NCBI GenBank assembly: GCA_035236585.1
Contig: CP141128.1
Span: forward strand, 32,656,684 to 32,720,683
Origin: Warburgia ugandensis
Lineage: Eukaryota; Streptophyta; Magnoliopsida; Canellales; Canellaceae
Direction of reading: 5' to 3'
Length of the DNA: 64,000 bases
Position 1 is the first letter of the stretch, and every line of letters begins with the position of its first letter. The position numbers were made by a program, and so were the translations under genes. The notes under the pieces were generated by a model. That model was not told the DNA's origin, did no database searches, and worked only from the letters and a program-made list of their open reading frames with translations. Shown here one piece after another: positions 45,627-59,079 of the stretch.

Positions 45627-46600
45627 TTAATCTAGATGCATAAGCTATCACCTAGTTGTTTTGCATGAGTACACTTCCAAGTCCCTTTCCAGAAGCATTA
45701 CTATATACAACAAATCCTCCATTTCCTTTGGGCAAAGATAAAATAGGTGCAGAAGTAAGTCTTCTCTTCAATTCCTAGAAACTCCTCTCACAATCATTTG
45801 TCCAAATGAATTTTTGCTCCTTCTTGGTCAATCTCATCAATGGTTGTGCAATACAGGAGAAATCTTCAATAAAATGTCAATAGTATCTAGCTAGACTAAG
45901 AAAACTATGTATCTCAATCACGGTCTTAGGTCTTTCCCAATTTATAATTTCTTTGATCTACTTGGGATCAACTCTGACACCGTCTTTAGATATAATATGA
46001 CTAAGAAATTGGACTTGTTCTAGCCAAAATTCACACTTTGAGAATTTGGCATATAATTAGTGAGTCTGAGTATTTAACATAATCCTCAGGTGTTCTCTAT
46101 GCTCTTCCACATTGTTGGAGTAAACGAGGATGTCATCTACAAATATGATGACAAACTTGTCAAGATATTCATTAAACACTCTATTCATCAAGTCTATAAA
46201 TGCTACAGGTGCATTTGTCAACTAGAATGGCATCACAAGGAATTCATAATGTCCATATTAGGAACATCTTCTTCTCGAATCCTAAGTTGGTGATAGCCTG
46301 ATCTTAATTCAATCTTAGAGAATACTTTTGTTGATTGCAATTGATCAAATAGGTCATATGGGTTAGTAGATACTTATTCTTTATGGTGACCCCATTTAAT
46401 AATTTGTAATCAACACACCATCGCATAGAGCCATCCTTCTTCTTCATAAACAAAACCAAAGCTCCCCATGGTGACACACTAGGGCATATAAACCCTCAGT
46501 CTAATAGTTCCTACAACTAGACCTTTAGATCCTTTAACACTATGGAAGTCCATGCGATATGGTGCTTTAGAAATGGGAGATGTTCTAGGTAAACTCTCAA
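45627..46600 (-). pseudogene. E3 reverse transcriptase, broken
   Basis: Copies element RNA into DNA. The minus strand gives [20 protein letters not shown] (first Asp replaced by Glu in the usual K-I-D-L), then a shift with loss of a few residues, then [19 protein letters not shown] with the FVDD active site at 46132-46143 intact. The downstream connection region, with FLGH-type and W-P-x-P motifs, is spread over several frames at about 45650-46080. Upstream, 46440-46600 carries the decayed RT N-terminus. Confidence 0.82.
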
Positions 46601-47224
46601 TGGTAAATTCCATCTCTTGCCTTGGAGGTAATCTAGGTAACTCTTCAGGAAAACTTTCTGAAAATCACTTACCACATCCATTTCCTGAATCTAAGGCCTT
46701 GAACTCTCTTGAGCCACAATAGTAGTCAAATACGTGTGACATCCTCTAAGCATTAGACATGTTGCTTGAATAGCAGAGATTATGCTAACACTTGATGTGT
46801 CCAGTCATCCTTGAAATATAAAGGACTCCCCATTTCAGCCCAACAGGATCACCCATTTCTTTGTTCAATCTAGTAGTGCTCTATGTTCCACCAACTAGTC
46901 CATGACCAAAATGATGTCCAAATTAGTTATACTTAGGAGGATTAAGTCGGCACTAAGTTCTCTGCCTAAATTCACTACAGGTACATCTCGTAAGATCTCT
47001 CATGCAGCAACCATTTCACCCACTAAGGTATTAATGTCCAAACAAAATCCGAACCTATGTACAATAAATCCTTATTAAAAGCTCAAATAGATGGAGCTTA
47101 GCCAGCTCAATTGGGACATCCCATATAGCATTCTAGGTAAATAATACTATACCTAATGCCAAATCCACTTTGAAATCATTCCCTTACAACAATATCATGA
47201 AAAATCTTTAAGCAAGACTATGAA
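46601..47224 (-). pseudogene. E3 protease region, truncated by LARD-2
   Basis: The minus strand shows ELSADLILLSITNLDIILVM followed by D and E-H-R-A-L-L-D, the C-terminal part of a chromovirus retropepsin-like domain, then ISAIQATCLMLRGC, the block before RT. The active-site loop is not legible. At 47083-47190 is a stretch (DLALGIVLFT on translation) that recurs at 62060-62165 in a different order. LARD-2 starts at 47225. Confidence 0.7.
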
Positions 47225-47578
47225 TGTGGTGACCCGGGTTTTGAAATACATTTTTTTTATTTATTTCAAAATGGTGGTCAACTAATTTTATAAAAATTTT
47301 GAAAACTTAAGCAGCGAAAATATTTTCTTTGAAATTCTTTTCAGAAAACCCAAATGCCACATTTCAGTCACATATACATACATGATTTTGTATACAACAT
47401 ATGTTTTCAAAGAAACTCATTTTATTAAAATTGCAGGATCGATCTAGTGGTTCACATACACATCCCCTTTATTACATCTTATGTCCAAAATACTTCATAG
47501 ATGTACATAATCTTGATCAATAGTATGGCCTTTGTATTCCCTTGTCGTATCCCTTCAGTCCTTCCTTTCTGTATTTGA

Positions 47579-47604
47579 GATATTGTAAACATTCAAACAA
47601 TATC
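47579..47604 (-). other. LTR stem-loop, LARD-2 3' LTR
   Basis: GATATTGT and ACAATATC, an 8-bp perfect stem. About six bases have been lost compared with the 32-base version at 59080, yet the remaining arms still pair. Confidence 0.65.
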
Positions 47605-48837
47605 TTAGCAAGCTATGCTTGGTAGGGGATTGAAGAACATATGGAATCATATAATTCAAAAGTACAGTATTCAAGTTCATCCTATTCCATATGAGTAACA
47701 TCATTCAATTTTCACGAACCATACCATATATGATCTATCATATAATTTATCATGTATCATCTACTATGGTAATTCCAAACCACTCACCACTATATTGTAC
47801 GTATATATATATACGGTCAAAAAAAGTGAAAAATAATCAATATCTTAAATATCAATAATCATACTCAAATATACTGAGTTGATAAGTCATTCAGACTTTC
47901 GCTGGGAAAATATTCCCTTATTAGGGTAGTATCGGCATATCACTATGCCATGCATCATAATGTGAAACACTGAAGGACTACCATGCTGCAGTCTGATCCG
48001 TACTAGCATGCTCGGATAACTGCCTCGTTCACCACTATTACCATGGTGAAAAATATTGTGTCACTGCCCGTACGGGGAGACAAGACTTTCACAGTGAGGC
48101 CTTCCCATAATTGCCTCACCTGAGTTTTAGCATCTCTTTGGACAAGGTACTATAATATCATCAAATTTCAGGAAGTGGGTGGCCAAACCCTCATAACATC
48201 CCTAGCATAGCATCCCCAGGCTTATGCCTATTTAAAACAAAACTGCAAGCCTCCATTCTTGTATCTAAAATACTTCTTGTACATCTTAGATGATCTGTCT
48301 GTTTATATTATCATCTTTGTATTCAATATGCTCTTACTAAGCATTTAATTTCATTTATAGATTTAAGGATCCTCATTTACAATGAATGATACCCATGTTT
48401 ATATAAGTTTAGGATTTATTCATTTGTTATAAATGATCCCCATTTCCTTTAATTTGGTATTCGTATACCAAATGTTATTAAGTGTAAGGATACTCATTTG
48501 ATACAAATGATATCCATTATTATTATGTTCTTATCTAAGTTTAGGGGTAATCATAAATGATACCCAGGCATTTATTATGTATTCCATCTAATTTCAACAG
48601 TTATTTCTACCTCATATGCATGAATTATGATTCAAATGCAACTAAACATATTATCATTCTTAAGCATTATAATTTATATGTATAACAACAATTCCATAGA
48701 CCATAGATCTGCTATTCCTAAAGTTCCACCTACCTTCATGTAGTGATCCATCCCTTCAGATCCTCCATGATTGACGTATGTAATTTGTAAATACATGCAT
48801 ATTATCTTTATTAGTACAATTTTGGATAATCTCCTTT

Positions 48838-49768
48838 TTATATTCCTTATCTAATCTTGTCTTTGATATAAAGGACTTAGATCTATCTTGTGTTCCTATC
48901 ATCCATACAATCTATCTTCCTCAGATAGTGCTTATCCTATTAAACAATATATCTAACAAATAGAATGATCTTCTAATCTTTTAGATCTAAGTATTTTCTA
49001 TCTCTAAGTCATTGTGTGTCCATCTCTTTGATCTTGATCTTTTACAAATCCTTTGATCGACAATTTATACTTATTGATAAAGATCAAGGGCCTAAATCTT
49101 TTATCATCTAGTTCTTCTTTAATCTAAGTTTAGTTATTTGATCATCCCTAAGGAGGATGATCCTAGTTCTTTTCCTTGAATCATATTTGATCAAGGGTTT
49201 GGATTATCTAATTTAATGATCTAGATTTAATCTTCAACATACAAACTAATAGACATGCATACTAAGTACAATACAATGTTATGATTCTTATCGTTCTTGA
49301 TCCTTCAAGATCTCCTTATGGATCTTGTTAGATCTTGATTATCTTACTTACCATTTTTATTAAGATGAGATATTTTACTAACCTTTTATGATCTTATTCT
49401 TATTATTCAACCAGCTAATGTTTTACTGGTTGAAGATAGCTTATTTCATCCTAAGTTTAGACAACTCTTATTTCCAATTGGCTAAGGCTTATTAGTTGAA
49501 TGGTTGAACACAAGGTGGTTACTTCAATCTTCATGTAAGGAGGCGTTTAGACATCAGAAACATCAATGGAAGGTAGGGAAAGAGCAAGGATCTATTACAG
49601 AAGCCCCTTAACTACCATGTTCAACATTTACTAGAGTGACCTTCGCTCAACCTTTCATAAGGTTCCTATGAGCATTTTGACCCTAAGTACTCTTTCTAAT
49701 TGATTTTAATTAAATCCATAAACATTTAAAATATCATTCATGGGGTTTATTATTTTCCTAGTTTGGGC
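48838..49768 (-). repeat. LARD-2-specific LTR segment
   Basis: About 930 bp absent from LARD-1 LTRs, which go directly from an ATCTCCT to a TTTGGGCTAAGG block. The first part is also in the LARD-2 right LTR (60950-61165), so it belongs to the subtype. A short TCCT repeat at both edges fits a deletion in the LARD-1 lineage. It holds the module shared with the E2 leader (about 49490-49790). Confidence 0.75.
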
Positions 49769-50611
49769 CAAGGATTTGATAATCCTTATATTGTCCTACT
49801 AACTATAGCCCTTACTATCATTAAGTCCATGTCATTCATTCCAAGTAAATGTCCTTCATCTCTATTTTTCATCTAATTACATTTTAATTGTAATTTACAT
49901 AACATAAGCATTAAAGCATAAACAAATAAGTAAATCTAACAATTAAATCGACTAGGCAATAAAATGCATTTACAATATCAATAATTCAAATGAAAATTTG
50001 ACATGCCATAATGGTTCATTATGATCCAACGGTCATATTTGATATCTATTCATTTTTCATCTCATTTAGGGTTTAGATCTTGATCTTTCATTTTCCTTTA
50101 GATCTAATACATTTTCTTAATGTGATTTTATTACTAGATCATTGATGCATCTTCTCATCAAATGATTTGATCCTTCTTGATCCAACCAATCAAGAATATC
50201 TTAAGCCATTTTATCCAATTTAAGGGCATAGACCTTAATCTATCCCAAATTGTCATCATCCAGCCCATCAATCCATATGATATTAACTTTGTATCATCAT
50301 CCAAATACATCCACACTATCCAATTGTAATATCCTCAATTTTAATCCTAAATTAGTAATAAAATAAATTAAAATTTTTATTTAAAGAATTTGGTCCTAAA
50401 AACTTGAAAGTACACGTCAATAGAATTCCAACGGCATAAAGAACACAAAAAACAGAGCTCAAACGAAGAAGTTATGGAACGTTGAAGTTGTAAGGGCAGT
50501 TTGGTAATTTGGCAAATAAAAATACAAGGGGTAGTTTTGATAATGACACCCCTTTCCACCTATCCTTATCATATCTGACATTTTCACAGAAAAAATCATT
50601 GGAGGAAGGCA

Positions 50612-50618
50612 TATAAGG
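50612..50618 (+). promoter_or_regulatory. TATA box of solo LTR 2
   Basis: TATAAGG at 287 bp from the LTR start, followed by a pyrimidine-rich start region (CCCTTCCCCCTCTCC). Corresponds in position to the TATA box of solo LTR 1. Confidence 0.6.
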
Positions 50619-51151
50619 GAAGAGTTTCCCTTCCCCCTCTCCAACACAATCTCTCTCTCCCTTAGTTGGCCCTTATCACCATCTTCTCCATCACGTTTTT
50701 TCCCCTAAACCCTAACCTCTATAAAAAAAATTCACAATTTTTTGGCGACTAGGGATCCGATAGCATCAACAATCGCTCAATCATTTGAGGTAAACCCCAA
50801 CCCCCAACCCTCTAATCCACTGATTCATATGTAGTGTACATAGCACAGGCGTGCATGGAAATCGGAGGTTCGTTGTTTTCCTAAAAGCCTGCATATGTTA
50901 TTCTTGGAACATAAATATGTTGATAAAACATCATTAAAACAGAGATTTGACCATCCATCTAGTGCATGAGGGACCCACAAACAAACCTTTTAAATTTGAG
51001 TGAGATCCAACGGTTGGTGATGCTAGAAATCACGAAAAATACATGAAATTTCGAACAAAATGGTGTAAAAACCATGAAATTTGGACACTTGTGGGGTCAC
51101 TGGCGAAGATCAGACTCCGGTTGTCTTCCCCAACATCATTTTTCGCTTCGC

Positions 51152-51276
51152 GCCAGTGTAACTTGGTGTAAACTAGGGCGCCAGTGTAAACCAAGGCCGC
51201 TGGTGTAACTCGGTGTAAACTGGGGCACTGGTGTAACCCGGTGTAAACCGGGGCCACCGGTGTAAACCAGTGCACC
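51152..51276. repeat. Minisatellite of GTGTAAAC units in solo LTR 2
   Basis: Alternating long (28-29 bp) and short (about 19 bp) units built from GGTGTAAACYGGGGC and CGCYGGTGTAAC. Visible order is long, short, long, long, short. The GC-rich stretch leaves an open minus-strand frame (51030-51275) that is a by-product. Confidence 0.75.
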
Positions 51277-52896
51277 GCCCGACTCCCTCTAAATTAATAA
51301 TATTAATTTATGAAGTATTTTTGCAAAAAACTTAATTTTGAGAGCTACAGAGGTCCAAATCATGATTGGAAACATCCGTTGCTATCGTCTTGACGTTGTG
51401 AACCTATATTTGACTTAAAAACTTACCATTGACCACTTTTAATTTAGAAAAATTATAAAATAGTATCCAATAACTTAGATCCGGCTGATTAAAGGGCGAT
51501 CAGGTTGTAAAACTTGAAGAAATAGAAAATATATGATACTAAAGAAGGGCAAGAGGAGTAAATTAGATGTAATTACTCTATAAATTAATCTAGACCATTG
51601 ATCTAATCAGGATCTTAGGAAATTGTTGATCTGAGGATGATCGAACCATTAGATTTAGGAATAAATGTTAGATACATACAAAAACTAACAGATGAACTGA
51701 GATGGGACTAAAGTTAAGTACCAAATCATAATTAAGGATCTTAGAGGATGATCCAATGGTTGGATCACCATAGATTCCCTTATGATGAAATAAATAACAC
51801 AAAATAGCATTGTGGTACTAACAGGTACATCTAAACATATAAGAGAATGGGATTATACGCTCAAGTGAGTGATCTCACATTAAGGTAGGTGACGACAATT
51901 AATGTTTCATTAATTTTAAAAGCTTGTATTATCATGGCATCATGATTGATTGTGATTTAAATTGCACTTATTATTAATTGATGATTTTGTGAGAGTTAGA
52001 GTTTTATGCTATGATCGCTATTTGAAGTCAATTGTGTATTGAATGGATTTATGACCAATGATTTCATGAGATTGAGATTATCTATTTATGCATAATTAGA
52101 CAATTATCTTTCCTTAATGCATCACTGAAACTGATGAGTTTTCATGAGAATGGAAAGTGGAGGCTTGGTGGCTAGTCCTTGTAGAGGCTAACCTCGGGAT
52201 GAGGGGCGTGCCTTGGGGATTGCGAGCCACAAGTGCTCCTGGTTTTCGACACATGTGATCTTCGTGTTTTGAGTTTTATGACGGGTGCTCTCACCCAGTG
52301 GATGTCATGCTAGGAGGGAGAGGGTCAGCCACCCACCCTCTGAGATTTGTGATGTGATATGATAGGCACCTACCAGTAGATGGCTTTCGATAGGGGTTGG
52401 GAACATGGATAGTCCACACTACCAGTCCGGGCCTTTCCATGGGGACAGATGCTAAGTCTCCCGTTATGGTGTCGACAGGGAGCGGCAATGATTGAGACCC
52501 TGGAGGGTTTCCACTACGACATGATGATCCATACTCTTATTCTGTGTGCTTGCATGATGAGCATGGGGATGTGATTGTATGCCTAGGTGTGATGACACTC
52601 AGAGGTTGGATATGAGTACTCATGATCAGTGATATGAGTGCATGAGACGCTCGTGGGACCCATGTACCTTAGGGTGCCCTGTTATTATTGTATGCTCATT
52701 TACATTGATCATATCATGTTTTAAATCTGTGAGATGCATGTTTCATCGTGCTTGATAATTTGATACTATGTTGGCATGAGTTATAATGATTTTATTTTAT
52801 AGATGATAGATCTTTTATTTTATCACCACTGTTATTCATTTATTCCATCTTTATTACATTAATTGTCTATGTACCTACACAAGCAATAGCTTGCTG

Positions 52897-52921
52897 AGGC
52901 ATTGCTTTGTTTGCAATGCCT
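52897..52921 (+). other. LTR stem-loop, solo LTR 2
   Basis: Perfect 9-bp stem AGGCATTGC and GCAATGCCT around TTTGTTT, preceded by AGCTTGCTG. It lies about 500-530 bp before the LTR 3' end. Its stem sequence differs from those of LARD and E3 while pairing is kept. Confidence 0.75.
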
Positions 52922-53373
52922 TAGATCTCAAGCATGACAACAGGAAGGGCAAGACCATTGAGAGATTGTAATAGCAGTGGGAGATTTCCTTTACTTTAAC
53001 TCATAGACAGTAACGTGAGTTAATAAATGGACTACCACATGACTTTCTTTATGGACTGTATACTTTTATTTTATGGATTTGATTAAGATAGTTATACATA
53101 TGATGGACATTTAGATGGGATGTTATGATGGATAGACCCTAGGCCACATTATTATTGTGTTTTAGAAAATTATTGTTTTGAAAATAAAGGCGCCGATGTT
53201 GTTGACGTTGGTTTAACATGTGTATTATTTCAATTGTATCGCTATGAGAATTTAATTATGTTTTAAATTTATAATCGTGATGTTTGGAAAAAGAAAATAA
53301 CACTTGGAGGTTTTTAATAAATGTTTTAATAAAATAATTAATATAAATTTTTTAACATGGGATCCCGTCTACG

Positions 53374-53376
<3 letters not shown>

Positions 53377-53405
<29 letters not shown>
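53377..53405. repeat. (TTA)n microsatellite
   Basis: Uninterrupted trinucleotide run just inside the 3' end of solo LTR 2. Confidence 0.9.
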
Positions 53406-53408
<3 letters not shown>

Positions 53409-54893
53409 AAAACTAGGGTGTCACACCAATCCTCCTTGATCAAACTGATCAAGGAGATTACCATTCACTTTTATGGATTTTACTACTTTTAAGGGTCAAG
53501 ATTCTAAGATTTGTAAAATAAATTACATCCAACCATTTAATTATGGTAATTATACATTTAGATCATCATATAAACTATTTTAAAAGTTCGAATCATGCTT
53601 GATTAATCAAGTCATGAAGATCCATGCTCATTTTTATGATTTTTCTTCTTTTAAGGCTATATCTCTTAATTAGACACAGATTAGGCACTTATAACCATTA
53701 ATTCCAAGTTCTAGAATCACAAGATCATTAGTGGATTAAAATTATAAAGTCTGATCATTCCAAATTTCACTGATCATAGGAATTAGTAATACTTTTCTTT
53801 ATTAACAGAATTTTACATGCATCAAAGCATAAATTTTCTGAGTTTAGTACCTTATACAAGTAACAAGGAATCTATAGGAACTTTTAGATCTAAAATTGGA
53901 GCTAAATTGAGATTTAATTGAAGAAATAAGATTTCAATACAAATATTGGGCGGATTAGATCTAATCTGGGCGTACCGGGTGCAGGGACTACCAATGGCCT
54001 GTGTTTATTACCTAGGATTACCTGTCACTAGGGATGGGTGATCGATGATAAGCGAGCCAGTCCAGATCTAGATCATGAGATTCCTCATTGTAGCTAATCT
54101 ACACCTAGGATTTCTTCTCATGGGGTTTCTGGGCCCCAGGAATCCATCCAACAGCTTAGAAGTTGCATCTGAGCCATTCATGGAGGGGATCTCGACCCTA
54201 TTGCCGAATTCATTGTCTCTGACGGATCAACGGCTGTGGAGATCCTTTGAAGGTTTGAAACTATAGGAGAATGTCAAAATGAATGTTAGGAAGGAGGGAA
54301 AGCACCAACCTGTGCCGGCTGGTGAAGGATTATCACTAGAGAAAAGGAAGAAAGGCGAAAAAACCTTGTTCCGTTAGAATGCATATACAAAGACCATGGG
54401 GTTTTTTTAGATCTCCCTGTACTGAAGATCTGAAATAGTTCAAGATCAATGTTGAACACCTAGATTGGCTAGAATAACCTGGAATAATCACTGGAGAGGG
54501 TGATAACACCTATGAGTTTTTTTCGTTTGGGATTTTTCGATGATCCATTCATTGGATCATCATGAAACCAAAGGGCTTTTGTAGATACCCTCAATCCAAA
54601 CGCATCTGATGGTGGAGATTGAAAATTAACTGCTGGAATTGGATGACTAATTCATTGAAAGTTTCTAGGAGGAATCCTAGGTGCAACAGGGATGACACGT
54701 CCCTGGATGCTCCTGATGTAGAGACGGGGTCGTCTGCCCTGATGCGTCTGGGGACACGCCCACAGAGAAAGAGAGAAAAAGAGAGAAAGAAAAGAGAAAT
54801 GGGGAATATTGGGAAGGATTTTGGAGGTGGGATTTGAGGCATTGTAAGAGACCTCGTGAAGAACATTAGAAAATTTTTTGAGAAAATTTTTGA

Positions 54894-54906
54894 GCTATTT
54901 ATAGGG
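54894..54906 (-). promoter_or_regulatory. TATA box of LARD-2 3' LTR
   Basis: Minus strand CCCTATAAATAGC, about 585 bp inside the LTR, one base different from the LARD-1 boxes. Confidence 0.72.
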
Positions 54907-55485
54907 ATTTTTGAAATTTTCATGATTATATGTCATAATTATGTTTCATTTTGTTTTTATTATTAAATTGTCATTGGATTCCATCTACCACCTTGTTCTC
55001 CACTGGCAGCTAGTAGTGGTTTGACTTATGATGGTGGTCTTCTAGATCGTTGGCCCACCTTGTGGGCCCCACATAGCTATGAAAGGACTGTTTTGCTCTT
55101 TTAATTTCAAAAAATGGAGAAAAATAGGGTTTATTCCTATGAACTCAGAAGTGAGCGTACTTAGTGTCATTTAGATCAATTTTCTGAGTACATTTCAAAT
55201 TTTTATGTCTTAGGTCTCAGTTATGAGTAAAATTAGTATTTTACCCTTTTATTTATAAAAATAGAGAAAATTAGGGATTCTTTATTTTAACTTAAAATTG
55301 AACATACTTAGTGTCATTTGGATTAGTTTTTCAAGTACATTACAAATATCCAAGTTTTAAGTCTTGATTTTATCTTTATAAAAATATGAATTCTTCTAGA
55401 ACTCAAAGTTCCAATTCAACTTTTAGAATTTCAACTTTTAATTTTTAATACTTCAAATATATTCATAAAAATTGGGGTTATAAAA

Positions 55486-55499
55486 ATCTTCCCCCCTTA
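55486..55499 (-). other. Polypurine tract of LARD-2
   Basis: Element sense TAAGGGGGGAAGAT, identical to LARD-1, although the adjoining LTR end has mutated. Confidence 0.82.
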
Positions 55500-58492
55500 T
55501 AATAATTTCATCCTCGAAATTTGCATATCAACTCACTCATAAGTTTGCATAGCTCTTTCATAGGTTTACACATGTGGCCTTGCCACTTAAGGAAATATCT
55601 ATTTCCTTTCATTCATTTCTCATGCTACCTTCTCCTCAAAGGTATAATTCACATCGTTGGTTCATCTATTGACATATTAAAATGCTCACACATGACTAAC
55701 CATGTTAATGCATTATTCACTTATCTAAATCTTCACTAGACTTTTAAAAGGATTAATAACTCTTAACTGAGTTATCCCTCTATTTCAAACCTTCTATTTC
55801 ACTTGACTGGTATAATACTTTCACCAATCCTAACTGTAATACTTCATATTTTCTCATCCTTAAGCTATTTATCAAGATTCACATCTTGATTTGATTCTAA
55901 AAATTCACTATTATTCTTTGTAACAATCTTCCAAAATATTGGAAGTAATCATCTCTTTACTTGTTTTTTCCATTATTTGGAAGTGATTACTTCATTTTTG
56001 TTCTAAAAATTCATACTTCTTTACTATTTCTTTCCATTGACAATTTGTTTTCAAATTCTGTCAATGAATAATAGTTTCCTAGTAATGATTCTTTCCTCAT
56101 TCTCATTTCATCTATTGTTTTTCTTAATCATCTCTTGGTGTACAAAATTTCCAATTTATTCATAGTACTTGATTTTCTACATTTTTCCTTCCAAGATAGT
56201 TTATGGATAGTATCATATAAATTTTCATATATACCTTATCCTCTTTTGTTATCTCTTTCTCATATTCCTACCAATATTTTGAAATTTCTCATAATCAATG
56301 ATAACATTTATTTCTATCATAGATATATTTATATATCCCTAAATTTTTAGATTGAAATTTTACTTCATGCTTCCTTGAAGCACACTACACAACTTTCTAA
56401 TCCTCTCTTCTCATAATTTCTACTAGAAGAGTTGGTTATCTACCTCTTCTTAACTATTAATCTCTCTGTAATTTACCATGTATTCTTCATGGATTATGTA
56501 CTCAATGGTAAGAGTATACTAAAAGGATGTCCTTATAGTATGTTATACAATCCATTAGAGATAAATTTCTCTAATTGTCATAGTCATTTCATATTTTAGT
56601 ATCATCTTCCATTTTTGTTGGATCAGCTTTCATATCATTCTTAGAATTTATATGGCCCTAAACTTTATTTTCTTCAATCAACATGTACACTTGCCAGATA
56701 GTTGACAAGTTCTGTAAGTGTCTAACATATATTCTATAACTGGTCTTGATTTCCTTAAATCAATTCCATATATCATTACCACTTCTAATATACTTCATTC
56801 TCCTCAAATTCATGAATATCATTTAGCCAACTCATATAACTCAAAATTTGTTTTGATTTCATACTATGATGTTTCATTTCCAATTCCCAATTGATGATAA
56901 TAAATTTGGAAACGCTCATCCTTATAGAGTAGAAGGGTACTTAATTTCCTCAATAATATCATTTATGTTCAATGTAGCCTCACATTGATCCTTCTTTTTT
57001 CTTTTTCCAAGGAAATTTGTGACTTTCCTAATGTAAATTTATATAATCACTCCTTATCCTTAAAATTTGTTCTTTCAACTTACTCAAATAATTTGATGTC
57101 ATTTTCCTCAATTACTATAGATATTTCCTCATTCAATCTCATCTTAGATTGAAAATCTTCAAAATATCTTACAATTCCTAACGACATATTTATCCCAAAA
57201 TCTGAATTCATACCTCATTCATAATCATCTCATTTTTCCAAACTTTAAACTTAAGTTTAGCTACTACTATTTGTTTATAGGTTTCATTTCTTATGTTTAT
57301 TTCACCATTCGTTCAAAATATATTTCTCCTTACTATATTTCTTAAATCTTTCAATATCACCAAACCTATCATATAAGTAGAATCAATATCTCTATTTATA
57401 TATAGCTCTTTATTTGCCATGATCAATAAGATGTACTCCTCCTTATGATAATCAATAACTAAATTTTCCCAAATCATCATATCAATATTTCTCTTTTATT
57501 TTCTATGATTATTTCACCATCCATGCCACATGTACTTCTCGTTACTATCATCCCAAAATTATTTTAAATATCACCTAAGTTATCATATCAATATCCCTCT
57601 AATTCTTGATAATCTTTTTGTGCCAATTTCCACCATTGATTTATCATACCAATATAATTTCTAACTTAGTGCTTTCATATTTGTTGTACCATATGTATGG
57701 TCCTATAATTTCTATGTTAACCATACATTTTAATTATCTTTCTTAATAAGTTTGGAATTATATTTTTCCCATTTCAACATATCTAACTTTGTTCTTCCTT
57801 ATCATTTTATTTTAAAGATCACTTCTTCATGCTCTAAAATTTTATCATCTCTTTATTAAACCCTTCTCCTTTACAAATTCTGGGGAGAAAATACTTACTT
57901 ATCTCCTTATTCATCTTTATTTAAAACTATTCTCATTTACTAATTTTGAAATTTCTCACTTATCTCCTTAAATTCCTTTCAAGTAATATTATCTCTATTT
58001 TATTGATTAAATCCATTTAATTAATTATCATAATACTATATATGTAGCAATTGTAACTCTTACATTTATATTTATTATTTATAATTATTAATTTTGAATC
58101 ATGTAATAGTTCTAAGGTTTCATCTTTAATACCTATTGCTCCTTCAAATTATACTTCACCTTTCCTATAAAGGTTGAAGTTTTTCCTCCTGCACCATTTC
58201 CATCATATTTTCCAATTTACCACTTCTTTCTCTCAATCTCCATTATTTCACTTAATAATGGTTATATATATACGAGTATTGGTGTACTGTATTTCTACAT
58301 ATATATGTTTACTCAAGACTTCAGGTTAGACTTGAATATCACACATTACATCTTTATCTATTGTAATGCTTTCTTCATTGACTTCTATATCTTACTATTC
58401 CCTCTATTGGGATTCTTACTTACTAAGTAGTAGTCCTAGTCCTTTCACTAAGTAATATCTACTTGTACTATATTATTCCTTCATTACGCTAA

Positions 58493-58594
58493 CTCTTTCT
58501 ATACTCATCCTTAACTAATGAGTTAACTCTTTCTATACTCATACTTCACTAATGAGTCAACTCTTTCTATACTCATTCTCAACTAAGACTCTCC
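58493..58594 (-). repeat. Three 34-bp hairpin repeats next to the LARD-2 primer site
   Basis: Copies begin at 58493, 58527 and 58561, same unit as LARD-1 12295-12466. The third copy loses its ATGAGT arm. Confidence 0.82.
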
Positions 58595-58685
58595 TATTTC
58601 ACTATTCACTCACTATTTCTCATCCTCAACTTGGATTGTCATAATCATATTGAACATAAGGGGCTGCAAGTGACTGGATGACCCT

Positions 58686-58697
58686 GCTCTAGTACCA
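58686..58697 (-). other. Primer-binding site of LARD-2, mutated
   Basis: Minus strand TGGTACTAGAGC against TGGTATCAGAGC in LARD-1: two adjacent bases are exchanged. Likely a poor initiator-tRNA match now. Confidence 0.75.
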
Positions 58698-59079
58698 ACT
58701 GTAGCGACTTGGATTTTTTAAATACATTTTTGTTATTTATTTTAAAATGGTGGTTGACCAATTTTGCAAACATTTTGAAAACTTAAGCAGCGAAAATATT
58801 TTGTTCAAATTTTTTTCCAGAAAACCCCAATGCCACATTTCACTCACATATACATACATAATTTTGTATACAATATATGTTTCCAAAGAAACTCATTTTA
58901 TGAAAATTGTGGAATTGATCTAGTGGTTCACATACATAGGCCCTTTATTTTATCTTATGTCCAAAATACACAAATCAAAATACAATCCACTCCTTTCACA
59001 AATGTACATAATCTTAATCAACAGTATGGTCTTCGTATTCCCTTGTTGTATCCCTTCAGTCCTTCCTTTTACTATATGA

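Larger units (their letters stand above)
40823..47224 (-). mobile_element. E3: Del/Tekay-like chromovirus (Ty3/gypsy), 5' part missing
   Basis: Minus-strand element with 3' LTR (40823-43888), polypurine tract, and pol read from right to left as protease, RT, RNase H, integrase and a chromodomain-like tail. LARD-2 interrupts it inside the protease region at 47224/47225. Its gag and 5' LTR are not found in the window. TCATA at 40818-40822 would be its left target duplication; the right one is not available. All enzyme domains carry stops or lost catalytic residues. Confidence 0.85.
50325..53425 (+). mobile_element. Solo LTR 2 (chromovirus-type), inserted in the LARD-2 3' LTR
   Basis: 3,101 bp from TGTAATATCC to CTAGGGTGTCACA, flanked by perfect CCAAT duplications (50320-50324 and 53426-53430). 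LARD-1 LTRs at about 7380 and 14785 show the empty site. No internal element sequence remains. A TATA box, minisatellite and stem-loop appear in plus order. The U3 region is related to solo LTR 1 (shared AACGAAGAAGTTAT-like and GGGxCATTTTGATAA-like blocks), so the two are sister families. Confidence 0.92.
47225..55485 (-). repeat. LARD-2 3' LTR (contains nested solo LTR 2)
   Basis: Starts TGTGGTGACCCGGG; the right end reads GGGGTTATAAAA where LARD-1 has GGTTGTTACA. Aligns with the LARD-1 LTRs except for an extra segment at about 48838-49768. Confidence 0.85.
55486..58699 (-). other. LARD-2 internal region without recognisable gag-pol
   Basis: 3.2 kb, aligning over its length with LARD-1 9043-12573. 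The two copies share order and sequence but no common open frame on the sense strand, so what is conserved is the nucleotide sequence. It has one extra block near 58135-58210 and lacks the 194-bp duplication. Confidence 0.75.

Noticed and set aside
51030..51275. Open frame of repeated Val-Tyr-Thr-like units
   Set aside because: It is the translation of a minisatellite in solo LTR 2, antisense to the LTR.
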